NCBI GenBank assembly: GCA_963576565.1 | Contig: OY755046.1 | Span: 59,251,471 to 59,315,470, forward strand | DNA length: 64,000 bases | Reading direction: 5' to 3' | Origin: Aspidapion aeneum | Lineage: Eukaryota > Arthropoda > Insecta > Coleoptera > Brentidae | Part shown: positions 39,646 to 51,293 of the stretch, in pieces | How positions within the stretch are numbered: the first letter of the stretch is position 1 | Layout of the letters: every line of letters begins with the position of its first letter | Program-made: the position numbers and the translations under genes | Notes under the pieces: generated by a model | What the model saw: the letters and a program-made list of their open reading frames with translations, nothing else | Told to the model about the DNA's origin: nothing | Databases searched by the model: none

Positions 39646-40590
39646 GAGATAACGCCGAAAATGTGTTATTTAGGTGTATTTGGAGCTATATCTTAGCAAT
39701 ATCGTCGTGACCTCTGTCTGTGTGTGTGTATGTCTGTCCATAAAGCCGCTATACCGATTTTCATGAAATTTTCCTCCTTGCCATTTTTGGCCAATTTTTT
39801 TTAGTTTTTTTTTAAACGTGGCATAATCCACCACATGTTCTTGTGAGAAAATCGCCGTAATCGGTAAATTGAGAAGTGGATTAAGGTTTTCAAATGCCTC
39901 ACTTGTTTCATGAACGCACGGAGACCCCCCACACCCCACCCCCGCCCCTAAACCTAAGATTTTTTTTCACATATTTGATAAACAAACAGATAAAAGAGCA
40001 TAAAATACGACCTCAACGGCCTCGGGCCCCCCCAAAGGCATTGCCCCCCCCCAAGACATTCCTGTGTGCACTGCTGCTTGTTTTTTTATCGTTACATAGT
40101 CAGATTTATTTACAATTTTAGGGAGTTGCTTTACTTTTGGCCGAAACTGTAGCCAGAGCCGTGCCCAAAAAAACATTTCGAGGGCGGGTTCGGTTCGGTT
40201 TGACATGATTGTCTAGTTATTATCTGTGGTTAACAACAAGCGATTAATTGGATGAACTTTTTTAGCGTAAATAATTACAAGCCGGCAAGGTTTCAATTTC
40301 ACGGGATATGGGTGGATGTTCTCGAGCGGGGGCGGGAGGAATGTTTGTTTTAGTTGAAGTCGGCCATCATCATCGTGCAAAAATGTCCGTTGCCCGTCCT
40401 AACGTTGCCGGTTTTATTCTTAGTGAATACGTTTGAGTTTGTTTTAATTTGGGGTATGTCAATAGTTAAAAGCCTTGCCGGTCGCGTGTCATTGTTTGTT
40501 TTTGCTATCGTTTGTTTATAAGATGGAAATAAATATCGTCGATTACATAATTAACTCTGCATATCATTAAAAATTAAAACTTATATGTAC
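39646..40590. other. Repeat-derived noncoding DNA
   Basis: 39660-39890 contains a short tgtctgtgtgtg tract and 'ccgattttcatgaaatttt', typical of the sequence around GTCY elements. 39905-40065 has C-rich blocks and 'ttcacatatttgat', resembling a decayed hAT-like MITE. 40100-40590 shows no recognised feature. Confidence 0.4.
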
Positions 40591-40591
40591 A

Positions 40592-40800
40592 ATGACTATG
40601 GCAACAGTTGAATATGAACGCTCCTTTTCAACATAAAGCGTATTAAAACATTTACCCGAAATACAATATGTGAAAGTAGATTGAACGCCTTAGCTATGTG
40701 TTCGATTGAAAGAAAATTGTTGACAATTTTAATGAACTTGTCGTTGAGCATTTTGCGCATGTACAAGAAAGGCGAATGGACTTTATCTATAAAACAAATA
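40592..40800 (+). pseudogene. hAT transposase C-terminal (dimerisation) fragment
   Basis: Translating across two frameshifts gives TMATVEYERSFS, then KRIKTFTRNTICESRLNALA, MCSIERKLL, then NELVVEHFAHVQERRMDFIY. The ERSFS..KRIKT..R.T...RLN.LA pattern is the conserved C-terminal dimerisation segment of hAT transposases, including ZMYM1-like domesticated relatives. No catalytic core, BED finger or terminal repeats are found next to it. It is a broken fragment directly followed by a Harbinger-like terminus. Confidence 0.75.
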
Positions 40801-40805
40801 AACTA

Positions 40806-41186
40806 AGGGCCCATCGCACCGACTTTTAAAATTCCCTTTCTTAACTATGGATTGCTTTAATTTTAAGCATGCCTTATTTTAAAACTTGTTGCACCGAGCA
40901 AAAATCTCCTCTTCTTTGTTAAGATTCGGCCACCTTGTGACCCAATCAGGCAACGCCGCTGTTTCAACCAACATAATTTTTAAACTATGAAAAAACAACA
41001 ACAACACCCAGTACGTCTCAAAATAGTTTTGTCAAAACCCATCAATTTTCTGTGTCAAGTCGCCTTTAAAAATTTATTTACAAAAATGAAAGTTCTTGAA
41101 TATTTGGAAGAATATTTGGAAGATGATGAAATCGAGATGATGCTACTCGATTTTTTGGAATTTGGGTGTCCTTGTCGCCTTGTTGG
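40806..41186 (+). mobile_element. Start of a PIF/Harbinger-like element, truncated
   Basis: TAA followed by gggcccatcgcaccgac, the kind of terminus seen in arthropod Harbinger elements, with 'ccttgtgacccaatcagg' inside. Downstream an open frame from 41088 reads MKVLEYLEEYLEDDEIEMML, LDFLEFG, an acidic N-terminus compatible with a Harbinger transposase. The frame then runs into unrelated sequence near 41186. No DDE core and no right end are present. Confidence 0.45.
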
Positions 41187-41770
41187 TACAGTCGCGTATT
41201 TTTTCCCGGGTTGGTTTACGGTTTCCCATCCAACCCAGGACAAAATCCGCGCCCGGCCGAAAAATGTACTGCTCCTAAGGCACAGGCCAATAAGGCACCT
41301 GGCCATAAGGCTCCTGGGTTCTACTACGTTATACCTCGCTCGTCAAAACGCCCTATATAACGATTTTTTTGTATGGAAATGATTCTTTGGACTATTTTTA
41401 GTCGATTTAGATACGGGAAATTTAAAAAAAAGTATGGTTTTTTTGAAAAATAATTTTTTAAAAAAACGTTACATAGTGATTTTCTTTGACTTGTTTTGGT
41501 TGAAAAAAATCAATTTCTATCACTGCATCGTCAAATTTTCGACATAAATTTGTAAATTAGCTTAGGATTAATAATTTAACAATTTTAAATTAATTACATA
41601 CCTAGTTTTTCGTGTTTTTTCGCGGTTTTTTCACAAAATTTTGAAAATTTGTACAGTTGACCTTCCTACAGATGTTTTGACACATTGAGAGAAATTTTTT
41701 GCTGGGCCGACTGTTTCCAGGTCATTCGGCCATATCAAGCTTCCCAATTCGATTTGCTTACGCTGACTTA
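41187..41770. other. Noncoding DNA
   Basis: 41187-41340 is GC-richer ('gtttcccatccaacccagg', repeated aaggc.cctgg words) and of unknown origin. 41400-41770 is AT-rich without features. Confidence 0.35.
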
Positions 41771-41900
41771 CCCTCAGATGCACCGTAAGCACTTAAGCGC
41801 GATCATGGGTTTAATCGCGATTAAGTCCTTGTTGCTCACATACAAAACAACAAAGATTGAGAATGGATTAGCAAAGCCTTGTTACGGGGCATCTGAGGGT
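41771..41900. mobile_element. 130-bp MITE, second copy
   Basis: Ends ccctcagatgcaccgtaag / cttgttacggggcatctgagggt, flanked by TA (41769-41770 and 41901-41902). Same length and content as the copy inside LINE-B at 14415-14544, here in the opposite orientation and better preserved. The inner tttaatcgcgattaag forms its own palindrome. Confidence 0.8.
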
Positions 41901-41959
41901 TAAAGGCCCAAATTATAGGAAATTATTTATTTAGAACTACTCACCAAGAATCGGCGCAG

Positions 41960-42590
41960 CCGATCCTTGCTTATTGGTTGTGCAGTACGGTTCGGTTCGG
42001 TTCCGTTCAGTTCAGTTCGGTTCGGTTCAGTTCGGTACGGTTTGGTTTGGTTTGGTTCGGTTCGGTTCGGTTCGGTTCGGTTCGGTTCGGTTCGGTTCGG
42101 TTCGGTTCGGTTCGGTTGGGTTTGGTTTGCCTCAGTTAAGTTCGGTTTGCCTCAGTTAAGTTCGGTTTGACTTGTTCTTAGGTAAGGTTTGTTGTGTCTT
42201 AAAGTAATTCAGCAGGAGTCGGCGCAGCCGACTCCTGCTGAATTACTTTAAGACGCAACAAACCTTACCTAAGCCCGACCCGAACCAAACCAAACCGAAC
42301 TGGTTCGGTTCGGTTCGGTTCGGTTCGGTTCGGTTCGGTTCGGTTCGGTTCGGTTCGGTTCGGTTCGGTTCGGTTCGGTTCGGTTCGGTTCGGTTGGGTT
42401 TGGTTTGCCTCAGTTAAGTTCGGTTTGCCTCAGTTAAGTTCGGTTTGACTTGTTCTTAGGTAAGGTTTGTTGTGTCTTAAAGTAATTCAGCAGGAGTCGG
42501 CGCAGCCGACTCCTGCTGAATTACTTTAAGACGCAACAAACCTTACCTAAGCCCGACCCGAACCAAACCAAACCGAACTGCTGAATTACC
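41960..42590. repeat. (TTCGG)n tracts with duplicated ~97-bp hairpins
   Basis: Degenerate then regular ttcgg repeats at ~41985-42118 and 42302-42393. Each is followed by 'tttgcctcagttaagttcgg' twice and a near-perfect hairpin (42177-42273 and 42455-42551; arms cttaggtaaggtttgttg...caacaaaccttacctaag, apex gtcggcgcagccgac). The whole tract-plus-hairpin module is duplicated with a 278-bp offset. Long open frames here come from the pentamer and are not genes. Confidence 0.9.
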
Positions 42591-43360
42591 GTTTTTGTGG
42601 TTTACTTTATGTAAGGTCAGGTTAGGCTGATTAGAATGTTCGGTTGTGCTGATTTTTACATCATTTTTATGATAAATAACAAACTATATAGCTTTCTGCA
42701 TCATTTTTTCCATTATAAATACTCAATAGACGATTTTGGACGAAAATGCGCGACCAATTAAATGGTTGGAGCCAGATGTCAGTTAGAACGTTAGATTTAA
42801 AAAATATGGTGTACCCATATTTCTATGCGTAAATACATTTCTAAAAACACAATTACCTTTTTTCGTCCCTTGCCAGACAGTTGGTCACCTTATTTTGGCT
42901 AATTGACCATTTAGATCAAGTTCAGTGGATTGTGAGCCGCCCGTTTTTATCTCGACATCACAAACGTCAAATAACCTCTTTCTATAGCATTTTGTGTAAT
43001 TTTTTACTAATTTTTTAATTTTGAAATTTCTAAAAAAAATGTGAAAAATCCGCATTTTTTTTTCTTGAAAACGGTATAAAAAGACCTAAACTTATTATTA
43101 AAAAAAAAAACACGCATTTTCCAGCATCGAGGTATATCGTAGTAGACCCGGCTCCTGTCCATAAGGCAGCGGCCCATACACCCCTGGATATAACCAAGGG
43201 ATTAAAAATTATAATGAAATTAGGGTAAAATGTAAAGGCAAAAAGGAAAAAATACTAAAATAAAATTGTTTGGGTAAGTTTTTTATCTCATTTTTCATGC
43301 AATATAAATTTCTGCCCCCCCAATTTATAACGTCACCAGCCTCCACTGGCTTTGACTGTA
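42591..43360. other. Noncoding DNA
   Basis: No recognised gene or repeat. 'gtaaggtcaggttaggctga' near 42612 has TTAGG-like words but no array. Confidence 0.35.
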
Positions 43361-43368
43361 GCTTAACT

Positions 43369-43572
43369 ATGGGCACATCGGGGGGGGGGGGAGCGTTTCT
43401 CGGGGCCCGGGCCCTCCCCCAAGCCTTAGATTTTTTTACATATTTTCCACATATTTCACAAAAAACACAAAAAATAGCTTAACATTCGAAATATCATGAG
43501 GCTTCGCCCCCCCCCCCTCTCCCCAAGAGGCCTCGGCCCCCCCCCCAAGACTTATTCATGGGTACGCCACTG
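43369..43572. mobile_element. hAT-like MITE, decayed left end, 8-bp duplication
   Basis: Right end gggtacgccactg is intact; the left end atgggcacatcgg is a worn form of the same terminus. Flanks gcttaact (43361-43368) and gcttaacc (43573-43580) match at 7 of 8. G-run, C-runs and 'acatattttccacatatttcac' inside, as in 18172-18357 and 34417-34610. Confidence 0.75.
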
Positions 43573-43599
43573 GCTTAACCCTCGCATGTAAAGCCCTTA

Positions 43600-46455
43600 T
43601 GTTTTATGAGCTTGAATCATATACGGTTTCGTTCTCGACGTTATATTGAGAATTCCGTCTGAGGCTCTGAGCTCTATGGTTCATACAATAAAACGATAAA
43701 ACGCGAATAAAAGACGCGAAAATAAAAACATAAGAGAGTCGCCAATTTACAAAGGCGGGGCTCAAAACTAGAGCCCATTGGTGGAATTTACCGGACTCTA
43801 ACCCCCCTTTCTCCTTCCCTTTCCATACCCTGGAAAAACGCGAGTAAGATTAACACTGCGTGTTGTAGTAAATCAATGATTTTTTAAAATGCCGAGCTCT
43901 ATCCGTTAGAGCGCTTTATGCTCGCTCTATACATATTATAGAGCTTGGCCTGAACTTTATACAGGCTGTTTTAAAAGAAGAGTCTATCTATTCTTTCTAT
44001 TTAGCTTTCTTCGATCCATCTTTGGACATAGGAATCCCCCAATATCTTCCACTCTTCCCTGTCTGTCGCCGTGTTCATCCATCTAATTCCCGCATGTTTC
44101 GTCAAATCTCTTACGGTTTGGTTCTCAATGTTACATTGAGAATTCCGTCTGAGGCTCTGAGCGCTATGGTTCATACAATAAAACGATAAAACGCGAATAA
44201 AAGACGCGAAAATAAAAACATAAGAGAGCCGCCAATTTACAAAGGCGGGGCTCGTTCCTAGAGCCCATTGGTGGAATTTACCGGACTCTAACCCCCCTTT
44301 CTCCTTCCCTTTCCATATCCTGGAAAAACGCAAGTAAGATTAACACTGCGTGTTGTAGTAAATCAATGATTTTTTAAAATGCCGCGCTCTATCCGTTAGA
44401 GCGCTTTATGCTCGCTCTATACATATTATAGAGCTTGGCCTAAACTTTATACAGGCTGTTCTAAAAGAAGAGTCTATCTAGTCTTTCTATTTACCTTTCT
44501 TCGATCCATCTTTGGACATAGGCATCCCCCAATATCTTCCACTTTTCCCTGTCTGTCGCCGTGTTCATCCATCTAAATCCCGCATGTTTGTTTAAATCTC
44601 TTACGATTTGGTTCTCAATGTTACATTGAGAATTCCGACTGAGGCTCTGAGCTCTATGGTTCATACAATCAAACGATAAAACGCGAATAAAAGACGCGAA
44701 AATAAAAACATAAGAGAGCCGCCAATTTACAAAGGCGGGGCTCGATCCTAGAGCCCATTGGTGGAATTTACCGGACTCTAACCCCCCTTTCTCCTTCGCT
44801 TTCCATACCCTGGAAAAACGCAAGTAAGATTAACACTGCGTGTTGTAGTAAATCAATGATTTTTTAAAATGCCGCGCTCTATCCGTTAGAGCGCTTTATG
44901 CTCCCTCTACTCGTATACATATTATAGAGCTTGGCCTAAACTTTATACAGGCTGTTCTAAAAGAAGAGTCTATCTATTCTTTCTATTTACCTTTCTTCGA
45001 TCCATCTTTGGACATAGGCATCCCCCAATATCTTCCACTCTTCCCTGTCTGTCGCCGTGTTCATCCATCTAATTCCCGCATGTTTCTTCAAATCTCTTAC
45101 GATTTGGTTCTCAATGTTACATTGAGAATTCCGTCTGAGGCTCTGAGCTCTATGGTTCATACAATAAAACGATAAAACGCGAATAAAAGACGCGAAAATA
45201 AAAACATAAGAGAACCGCCAATTTACAAAGGCGGGGCTCAAAACTAGAGCCCATTGGTGGAATTTACCACCGCTGGACTCTAACCCCCCTTTCTCTTTCC
45301 CTTTCCATACCCTGGAAAAACGTGAGTAAGATTAACACTGCGTGTTGTAGTAAATCAATGATTTTTTAAAATGCCGCGCTCTATTCGTTAGAGCGCTTTA
45401 TGCTCGCTCTATACATATTATAGAGCTTGGCCTGAACTTTATACAGGCTGTTCTAAAAGAAGAGTCCATCTATTCTTTCTATTTAGCTTTCTTCGATCCA
45501 TCTTTGGACATAGGCATCCCCCAATATCTTCCACTCTTCCCTGTCTGTCGCCGTGTTCATCCATCTAATTCCCGCATGTTTCTTCAAATCTCTTACGGTT
45601 TGGTTCTCATTGTTACATTGCGAATTCCGTCTGAGGCTCTGTACTCTATGGTTCATACAATAAAACGATAAAACGCAAATAAAAGACGCGAAAATAAAAA
45701 CATAAGAGAGCCGCCAATTTACAAAGGCGGGGCTCAAAATTAAGAGCCCATTGGTGGAATTTACCGGACTCTAACCCCCCCTTTCTCTTTCCCTTTCCAT
45801 ACCCTGGAAAAACGCGAGTAAGATTAACACTGCGTGTTGTAGTAAATCAATGATTTTTTTTTAAATGCCGCGCTTTATCCGTTAGAGCGTTTTATGCTCG
45901 CTCTATACATATTATAGAGCTTGGCCTGAACTTTATACAGGCTGTTCTTAAAGAAGAGTCTATCTATTCTTTCTATTTAGCTTTCTTCGATCCATCTTTG
46001 GACATAGGCATCCCCCAATATCTTCCACTCTTCCCTGTCTGTCGCCGTGTTCATCCATCTAATTCCCGCATGTTTCGTCAAATCTCTCACGGTTTGGTTC
46101 TCAATGTTACATTGAGAATTCAGTCTGAGGCTCTGAGCTCTATCGTTCATACAATAAAATGATAAAACGCAAATAAAAGACGCGAAAATAAAAACATAAG
46201 AGAGCCGTCAATTTACAAAGGCGGGGCTCAAAACTAGACCCCATTGGTGGAATTTACCGGACTCTAACCTCCCTTTCTCTTTCTCTTTCCATACCCTGGA
46301 AAAACGCGAGTAAGATTAACACTGCGTGTTGTAGTAAATCAATGATTTTTTAAAATGCCGCGCTCTATCCGTTAGAGCGCTTTATGCTTGCTCTATACGA
46401 GTTCATATCATAGAGCTTGGCCTGAACTTTATACAGGCTGTTCTAACTGAAGAGT
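43600..46455. repeat. Tandem array, six ~494-bp units embedding a LINE 3' end
   Basis: The word aattccgtctgag (with variants) lies at 43651, 44141, 44631, 45127, 45623 and 46117, giving periods of 490, 490, 496, 496 and 494. Each unit has ~370 bp of noncoding sequence ('gagagccgccaatttacaaag', 'gtgttgtagtaaatcaatg', 'gcgctctatccgttagagcg'). The five junctions each contain a minus-strand piece encoding LKKHAGIRWMNTATDREEW and LGDAYVQRWIEE with its stop codon, the C-terminus of RTE LINE family A. The array starts and ends just inside the non-LINE part. Indels between units are few, so expansion is fairly recent. Confidence 0.93.
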
Positions 46456-47383
46456 CTACTATTGCTAATTTTTTCCCACATAGCACAATCACGTGTTTAA
46501 CACGTAAAAAAGGCGTGAGAAAAAAAACGTTGATTTTAAAAGCTGCTAGAAAAAAACCTTTATTTCATATAATGACAAGCTTAATAGGTCAATTTTGAGA
46601 TTTTACTAGCAGCAGCGACACCTATTGTCGAAATTTTTAACTTTGACGAAATCTATCAGGCAGTGATTTGGCCTCTAAACCTCAAAAACCTGTTAAGGAA
46701 CTGATCCCTGACCCACGATCACGACGCATCTGTTATTATCCTGACAAAGACACATTAATATTCTGTGAAAGTGTTTACTGTTAAAAATCTTGTTTAACTT
46801 AAAAAAAAAAACATAATGTATGCAGATAGATAAATAGATATTTTGTCTTGCCTTGAGCGCCATCTTTAAAACTGTCTTGAAGTAGTCTTAAACTAGTGAA
46901 CTTTTATAACTTCCTTTCGCGTCTCTTTTAAGTTAAAAAAATGTTATTAATAAAACGTGACCAAAAAAGACGCAGAAAGTTAGTAGGTTTGAGAAGTCTT
47001 AATCTAGTGGCGTTTTAGAACATGTTGTGGAGGACTTTTCAAGTGTGAGTTTGGTACATGAAAATAACGAGGGTAAAAAACACGTTATATACACAGCACC
47101 AGATACTTCAGCAAAAAGTACATTTTTATAGCTTGATTTCTCCTTGTTTTTAAGTTAAGCATGTAGATTTAACAAAATAAATATTACATGGTATGAGGTT
47201 GTTTTCTAGTAAAAAAAAACTTGTTGTTTTTGTTCACGTTAATTTAACGTTGATGTGATTTTTGTGCTATGTGCGTAGTTTTCGTGTCATATATTCGAGG
47301 TTGTCATAATCGTAGTGGCTCAGGATTACAAATATATAGATAGATACTATAATTTCATTAAAACTGAATTACTTTTATTTGAG
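46456..47383. other. Noncoding DNA
   Basis: No gene or repeat recognised. Confidence 0.35.
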
Positions 47384-47581
47384 TTATGGCGTAAATAGCT
47401 TAAGAGTTACATTTTTGACCGGCTTTGACATAGCTTTATCGTATCTTTGCAGAGCCATATCTAATGCATCAAATTCCTTATTCAAAATTGTTTCGGATGT
47501 TTTGAATAATTTTCGCTTACACATACACTCACAGGTGATGATTTCGGAATTTCCTTTCCATGCTGAAGACGGTTGCTGCAT
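47384..47581 (-). CDS. Small open frame, possible exon, function unknown
   Basis: 65-codon frame starting MQQPSSAWKG and ending KPVKNVTLKLFTP before a stop, with a Cys pair (CECMC) and a predicted helical middle (ILNKEFDALDMALQRYDKAM). Composition is less biased than that of other small frames nearby, which suggests a genuine protein fragment, perhaps the last exon of a host gene or a transposon accessory protein. No family recognised, no splice acceptor could be assigned, and it may be chance. Confidence 0.2.
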   Translation of the reverse strand: MQQPSSAWKGNSEIITCECMCKRKLFKTSETILNKEFDALDMALQRYDKAMSKPVKNVTLKLFTP

Positions 47582-48236
47582 GATGAATAATAATTTTGGA
47601 AAGGGTGGTGAATAATTTTCTATATAATATAGGAAAATGTCCTTTCCTTATTTCCATAAATTAGAATATGCTTACTTATTCCATATTTTATTATTTTTTA
47701 TCCAAATTTTTTGACAAGCTTCTTTATTACGAAACATTCTCTATTTGATTATTTTTAGATTTCTTGTTTATTTGTGATTTAAAAAAGATGGGTAGGGGAA
47801 AGGGGGGCAAAATGGGGTACTTAATTTTAGAGGCTTATTTCTCCTATTAAATGATCACCATTGCGTTTGCCATTTGGAATTAAGATGGCTAGATATTTTA
47901 TCTTTATGTTTTAATTTTCAGTTTAAGCAAATTAGAACTCCATCATACTTTTATTTTTATTTTTGTAAAAAGGTCACTTTGCCCCATTTTGCCCTGCATA
48001 CCGGTGGAAAATGAGGTACCTATACTTGATGTTGTATTAAAGTGGCACCGCGTCATCAAAACCGTGATGGTCGTGAAGGGAGTAGAAGGGTACATACAGT
48101 GGCCCGCACTTCCTGTAATTTTTTTATTGGTATTGATTCCCAAAACGAGGCACTGCACTAATTAGTCATTAGCTTACTATTTTACTTGCTTTTTATTTAT
48201 GTCTTCTTCTAAACGATTTTATTAGAAAGGAACATA
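47582..48236. other. Noncoding DNA
   Basis: Contains ggggcaaaatggggtac (~47805) and the complement-like gccccattttgcc (~47980), a loosely inverted pair. No gene. Confidence 0.35.
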
Positions 48237-48421
48237 CAGTCGAACCTCTATAACTCGAACCCGAAGGGACAACCAAAACAGTTCGAGTTATGGAGAGTTC
48301 GAGTTATAGAAACTCGAGTTACATAGGTTAAAATACATGTAAAAAGTGCAGGGACCGATTAAAAGGTTCGAGTTATAGAGGGGTTCGAGTTATAGAGGTT
48401 CGAGTTAGAGAGGTTCGACTG
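48237..48421. mobile_element. pogo-like MITE, 185 bp
   Basis: Ends cagtcgaacctctataactc / gagttagagaggttcgactg, flanked by TA (48235-48236 and 48422-48423). Repeated ttcgagttatag words lie near both ends. CAGT termini and a TA duplication are typical of Tc1/mariner-pogo (Tigger-like) elements. No transposase. Confidence 0.8.
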
Positions 48422-49226
48422 TATATACTCTTGTCTGGTTGTTACGAACATATTGATTTCTATTCGTTGTTGTTTTGACTGTTTTAATGTCAAACAAATT
48501 GGGACCGACTTTTTACAAAACATATTACCGTTTTTGCAACTAAATCCATATTTGCGCACATTTTAATATAATTTTGGATCCTTTGTTATGTTTCTGATCT
48601 TTATTTATTAGGTAAGTACCTATTTTATATCTCCTTTAAAAGGTCTCGGTGTTTTATTATAGACATATAAAGCGGCACACTGCAGGTACAAAGTGAAACA
48701 ACAATTTTTTGGGGCTTCTTTACATAGATTTTGCCGCAAAACTTGGTTTACTATAGCTATGACGCGGTGCCACTTATATACATACTCAACTATAGATGTG
48801 GCGAAAAAAGCGGGGCGGTTGTGCAATTTAGATTCAATATTTTTGTAAGACAACGTCAAAAAATTACATAACATGTGTCATTTTAGCAATAGTTTCAAAA
48901 CGAGCTTTTACATCGTTTCAAAACAGGACATTGAATGACACATGTTATGTCATTTTTTGACGGGTAGCTGAAAAATCAATATTAAAAAATCAATGTTAAA
49001 ATTTTGTTTTTTTAATTGAGAGATTGTTTCTTAATTTTATTTAGTTTTTACTAAAATATTGACAATAAATTCACAATTTACACCTCTGTGAACGGTATTT
49101 CATCGTATAACACCCATAAATTCGAAAATATAGATATGAAACGTCACCAATTATTGATGACGTATTTATTGAACAACACTGTTTCTAAACATATAGCACG
49201 AAAATTCGCCTCCACTCATCCTCCGC
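48422..49226. other. Noncoding DNA with one inverted pair
   Basis: gtcaaaaaattacataacat...gtttcaaaac (~48853-48903) is repeated inverted as gtttcaaaac...atgttatgtcattttttgac (~48915-48961), forming a ~110-bp hairpin. No gene found. Confidence 0.45.
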
Positions 49227-49838
49227 CAGGGCTATCAAAATGGACGGGCCACGATCCTCCACTTTGTTGACGTCACATCCGGGGCTGATTTTCTTTTTGA
49301 TGGTCATGTTACGACACAGTTGATTGTCTTTAAAATTTTGAAGTTGGAATGACGGTTCATGGATAGTTGATTTTTTGTTAAATAAAGCCGTTTTCGAGAT
49401 TGTTTTTACTTTATTCTGGCAGAACAATTTTTTTTAAATGTATAGTAAGCCCTAATTTTTCATAGCCGCTTCATTAGCTCACACAAAAATTAAGTTTAAA
49501 GCAGAAGCGAATGTGACACTCACATATGACAAAGTCAAATACATGTCAAATATAACAGTTGGCATGCGGTACATGGCGGGTAATTTGAATTCAAAATAAG
49601 GAATGCTAAATCTTGAAGATTTTAACCTTTTAATCATGTTGCTTCCTTACAAACCTTTGGTGGAATATCGGGATGGTGTCTGAGAATATTTCACTGAAAT
49701 TTTGCGGAAATCTGTAGTGCCATTTTGAAAATATCATAAAAAAACGTCTGACCTCCCATAAGACCCAATGTAAAATTCAGCCCTGGGAGAACAGCTGATT
49801 TTTTCAGGGTCGTGGCCTCTATTTTTGTGTTAGCCTTG
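49227..49838 (+). mobile_element. P7 MITE, full copy (612 bp)
   Basis: Starts CAGGGCTATC, ends TTAGCCTTG. Perfect 7-bp duplication CCTCCGC at 49220-49226 and 49839-49845. Internal sequence nearly identical to the copies at 20238 and 51294, indicating recent activity. Confidence 0.85.
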
Positions 49839-49857
49839 CCTCCGCTCCTCACCCCTC

Positions 49858-49915
49858 TAAGGACACTTATCGTAAAGCAAGCTTTATAGAGCTTGCTCTG
49901 TGATAAGTGTCCTTA
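49858..49915. repeat. 58-bp hairpin (minimal MITE?)
   Basis: taaggacacttatc at the left and gataagtgtcctta at the right are perfect complements. The middle (gtaaagcaagc / gcttgctctgt) pairs partly. It sits 12 bp after the target duplication of the preceding P7 element. Confidence 0.6.
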
Positions 49916-51139
49916 CACACCCTCCCCCCCTAGTACACGAAGTTGTTCGTAAAGTGCTGAAAAATGCAGTTAAAACCTTTATTTTAACTTTGTCATGTCA
50001 CTCTCAAAAATTACGTTCTTTTTTGTGGATTTTTTTTTATTCAAACTTCGATTCAAATTTTTGCAAAAGGGGCCTTTCAAGGGTGCACTTGACAGGCGTC
50101 ATTCAACGCCGATATGAGCAAAATTTACCGGGCACGATAAAGTAACGAATTATTTTGAATTTTGCTGCCCCGCGGCAGCTAAAATAATGACCACTCAAAA
50201 CCACCAGTAGCGTAGATTTGTTTAATTTTTTGATCCACTAAAGGCCGATTTCTTCATTGCGAGTAACTCTGGGGGTGAATCAACCCAGTGTAAATTTGGC
50301 TGTGTTTCTCCAGCACCCGGTGTGCGTGGAGTTAACAAACACTGCGTTGTTAACACTGTTTACGATGTTGCCAGTTTCACCATATTTTTCATTGGTCGAA
50401 AGCAGTCATATTATGGCAAAGGTTTCATAACCACAAAGCTTCTAATGTTTTTTTCGGTTCAAATTTTTGTTCATTACACCATTGCATTGCATGCAAAATC
50501 TCATTTTCAGCCTGTTGTTGTGTGTGCAAAATGTAATGTTTTAAAATAGTTTAAAAAATAAAGCAACATCTCAGACTCTTAAAAATTTTAATCTTACCTA
50601 TCAGGAGGGTGCTCCAGAGCTTCTTCAATTAGGTCGAGAATGAAATGACAGTCTCTTTACTTTATCTAAATCTTGTAAAAACGTCTTTTTTATCAAACAT
50701 TTCGAAAAGAATACTTACTAATCGAAACGTCGTGTTTAAGAAAAATAAAGTAAATGGAAGTCCGAAATTTTGCTTCTAAGGTATACGTAGTTGTACACCA
50801 CTGTCGATATTCCCACAGTAATTTTCATCTATCGACGCCCGACGTCCGCCCTCGGTGATCTGTTAACTGTCAAATTTCAAATTAATGAACCCCAAGCAAA
50901 GTTGACCGCTTTAATTGTCCGCTTGATTTGGTTTTCGGCTACATACGGACATACATACATACACGTTTATAGTGTTATTACACACTATACATACACATGT
51001 ATTATGGAAATATGCGAAATTTGTTGATTTATTGCATATACACAGTGTACAGGGTATTTCCGTATATTTCAACCAAGGGCTACGGCTCTTATTATAAGAG
51101 AACGATAAAAAAGTGTACATACATAAAAAAGTTTTATGT
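49916..51139. other. Noncoding DNA with fragments
   Basis: 50725-50775 ('atcgaaacgtcgtgttt', 'ggaagtccgaaattttg') is one partial arm of the foldback element at 63210-63554. 50930-50998 carries acatac repeats. No gene recognised. Confidence 0.4.
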
Positions 51140-51286
51140 ACTGTTCATATCATTATTTTTGAGACAACTTTTTACAACTTTTTTTCGTTGGCCTATGCTA
51201 TTTGTTATGGTAAACAGCTGATAACTGTCAAAAAGTTATCTTAAAGATTATGGAATGGAGACGGTTTATTCTAAACCGTCTGGAAA
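51140..51286 (-). repeat. Fragment of a short dispersed repeat
   Basis: 'ttatttttgagacaactttt', 'cctatgctatttgttatgg' and 'aagttatcttaaagattatgg' parallel 11850-11960. Family unnamed. Confidence 0.45.
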
Positions 51287-51293
51287 TTTTACC

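Noticed and set aside
41967..42170. Open frames with repeating FGSVR
   Set aside because: Produced by the (TTCGG)n pentamer repeat.
43910..46390. tRNA-like gctctatccgttagagcgc in each 494-bp unit
   Set aside because: Only a short self-complementary stem; no B box or cloverleaf at the right spacing.
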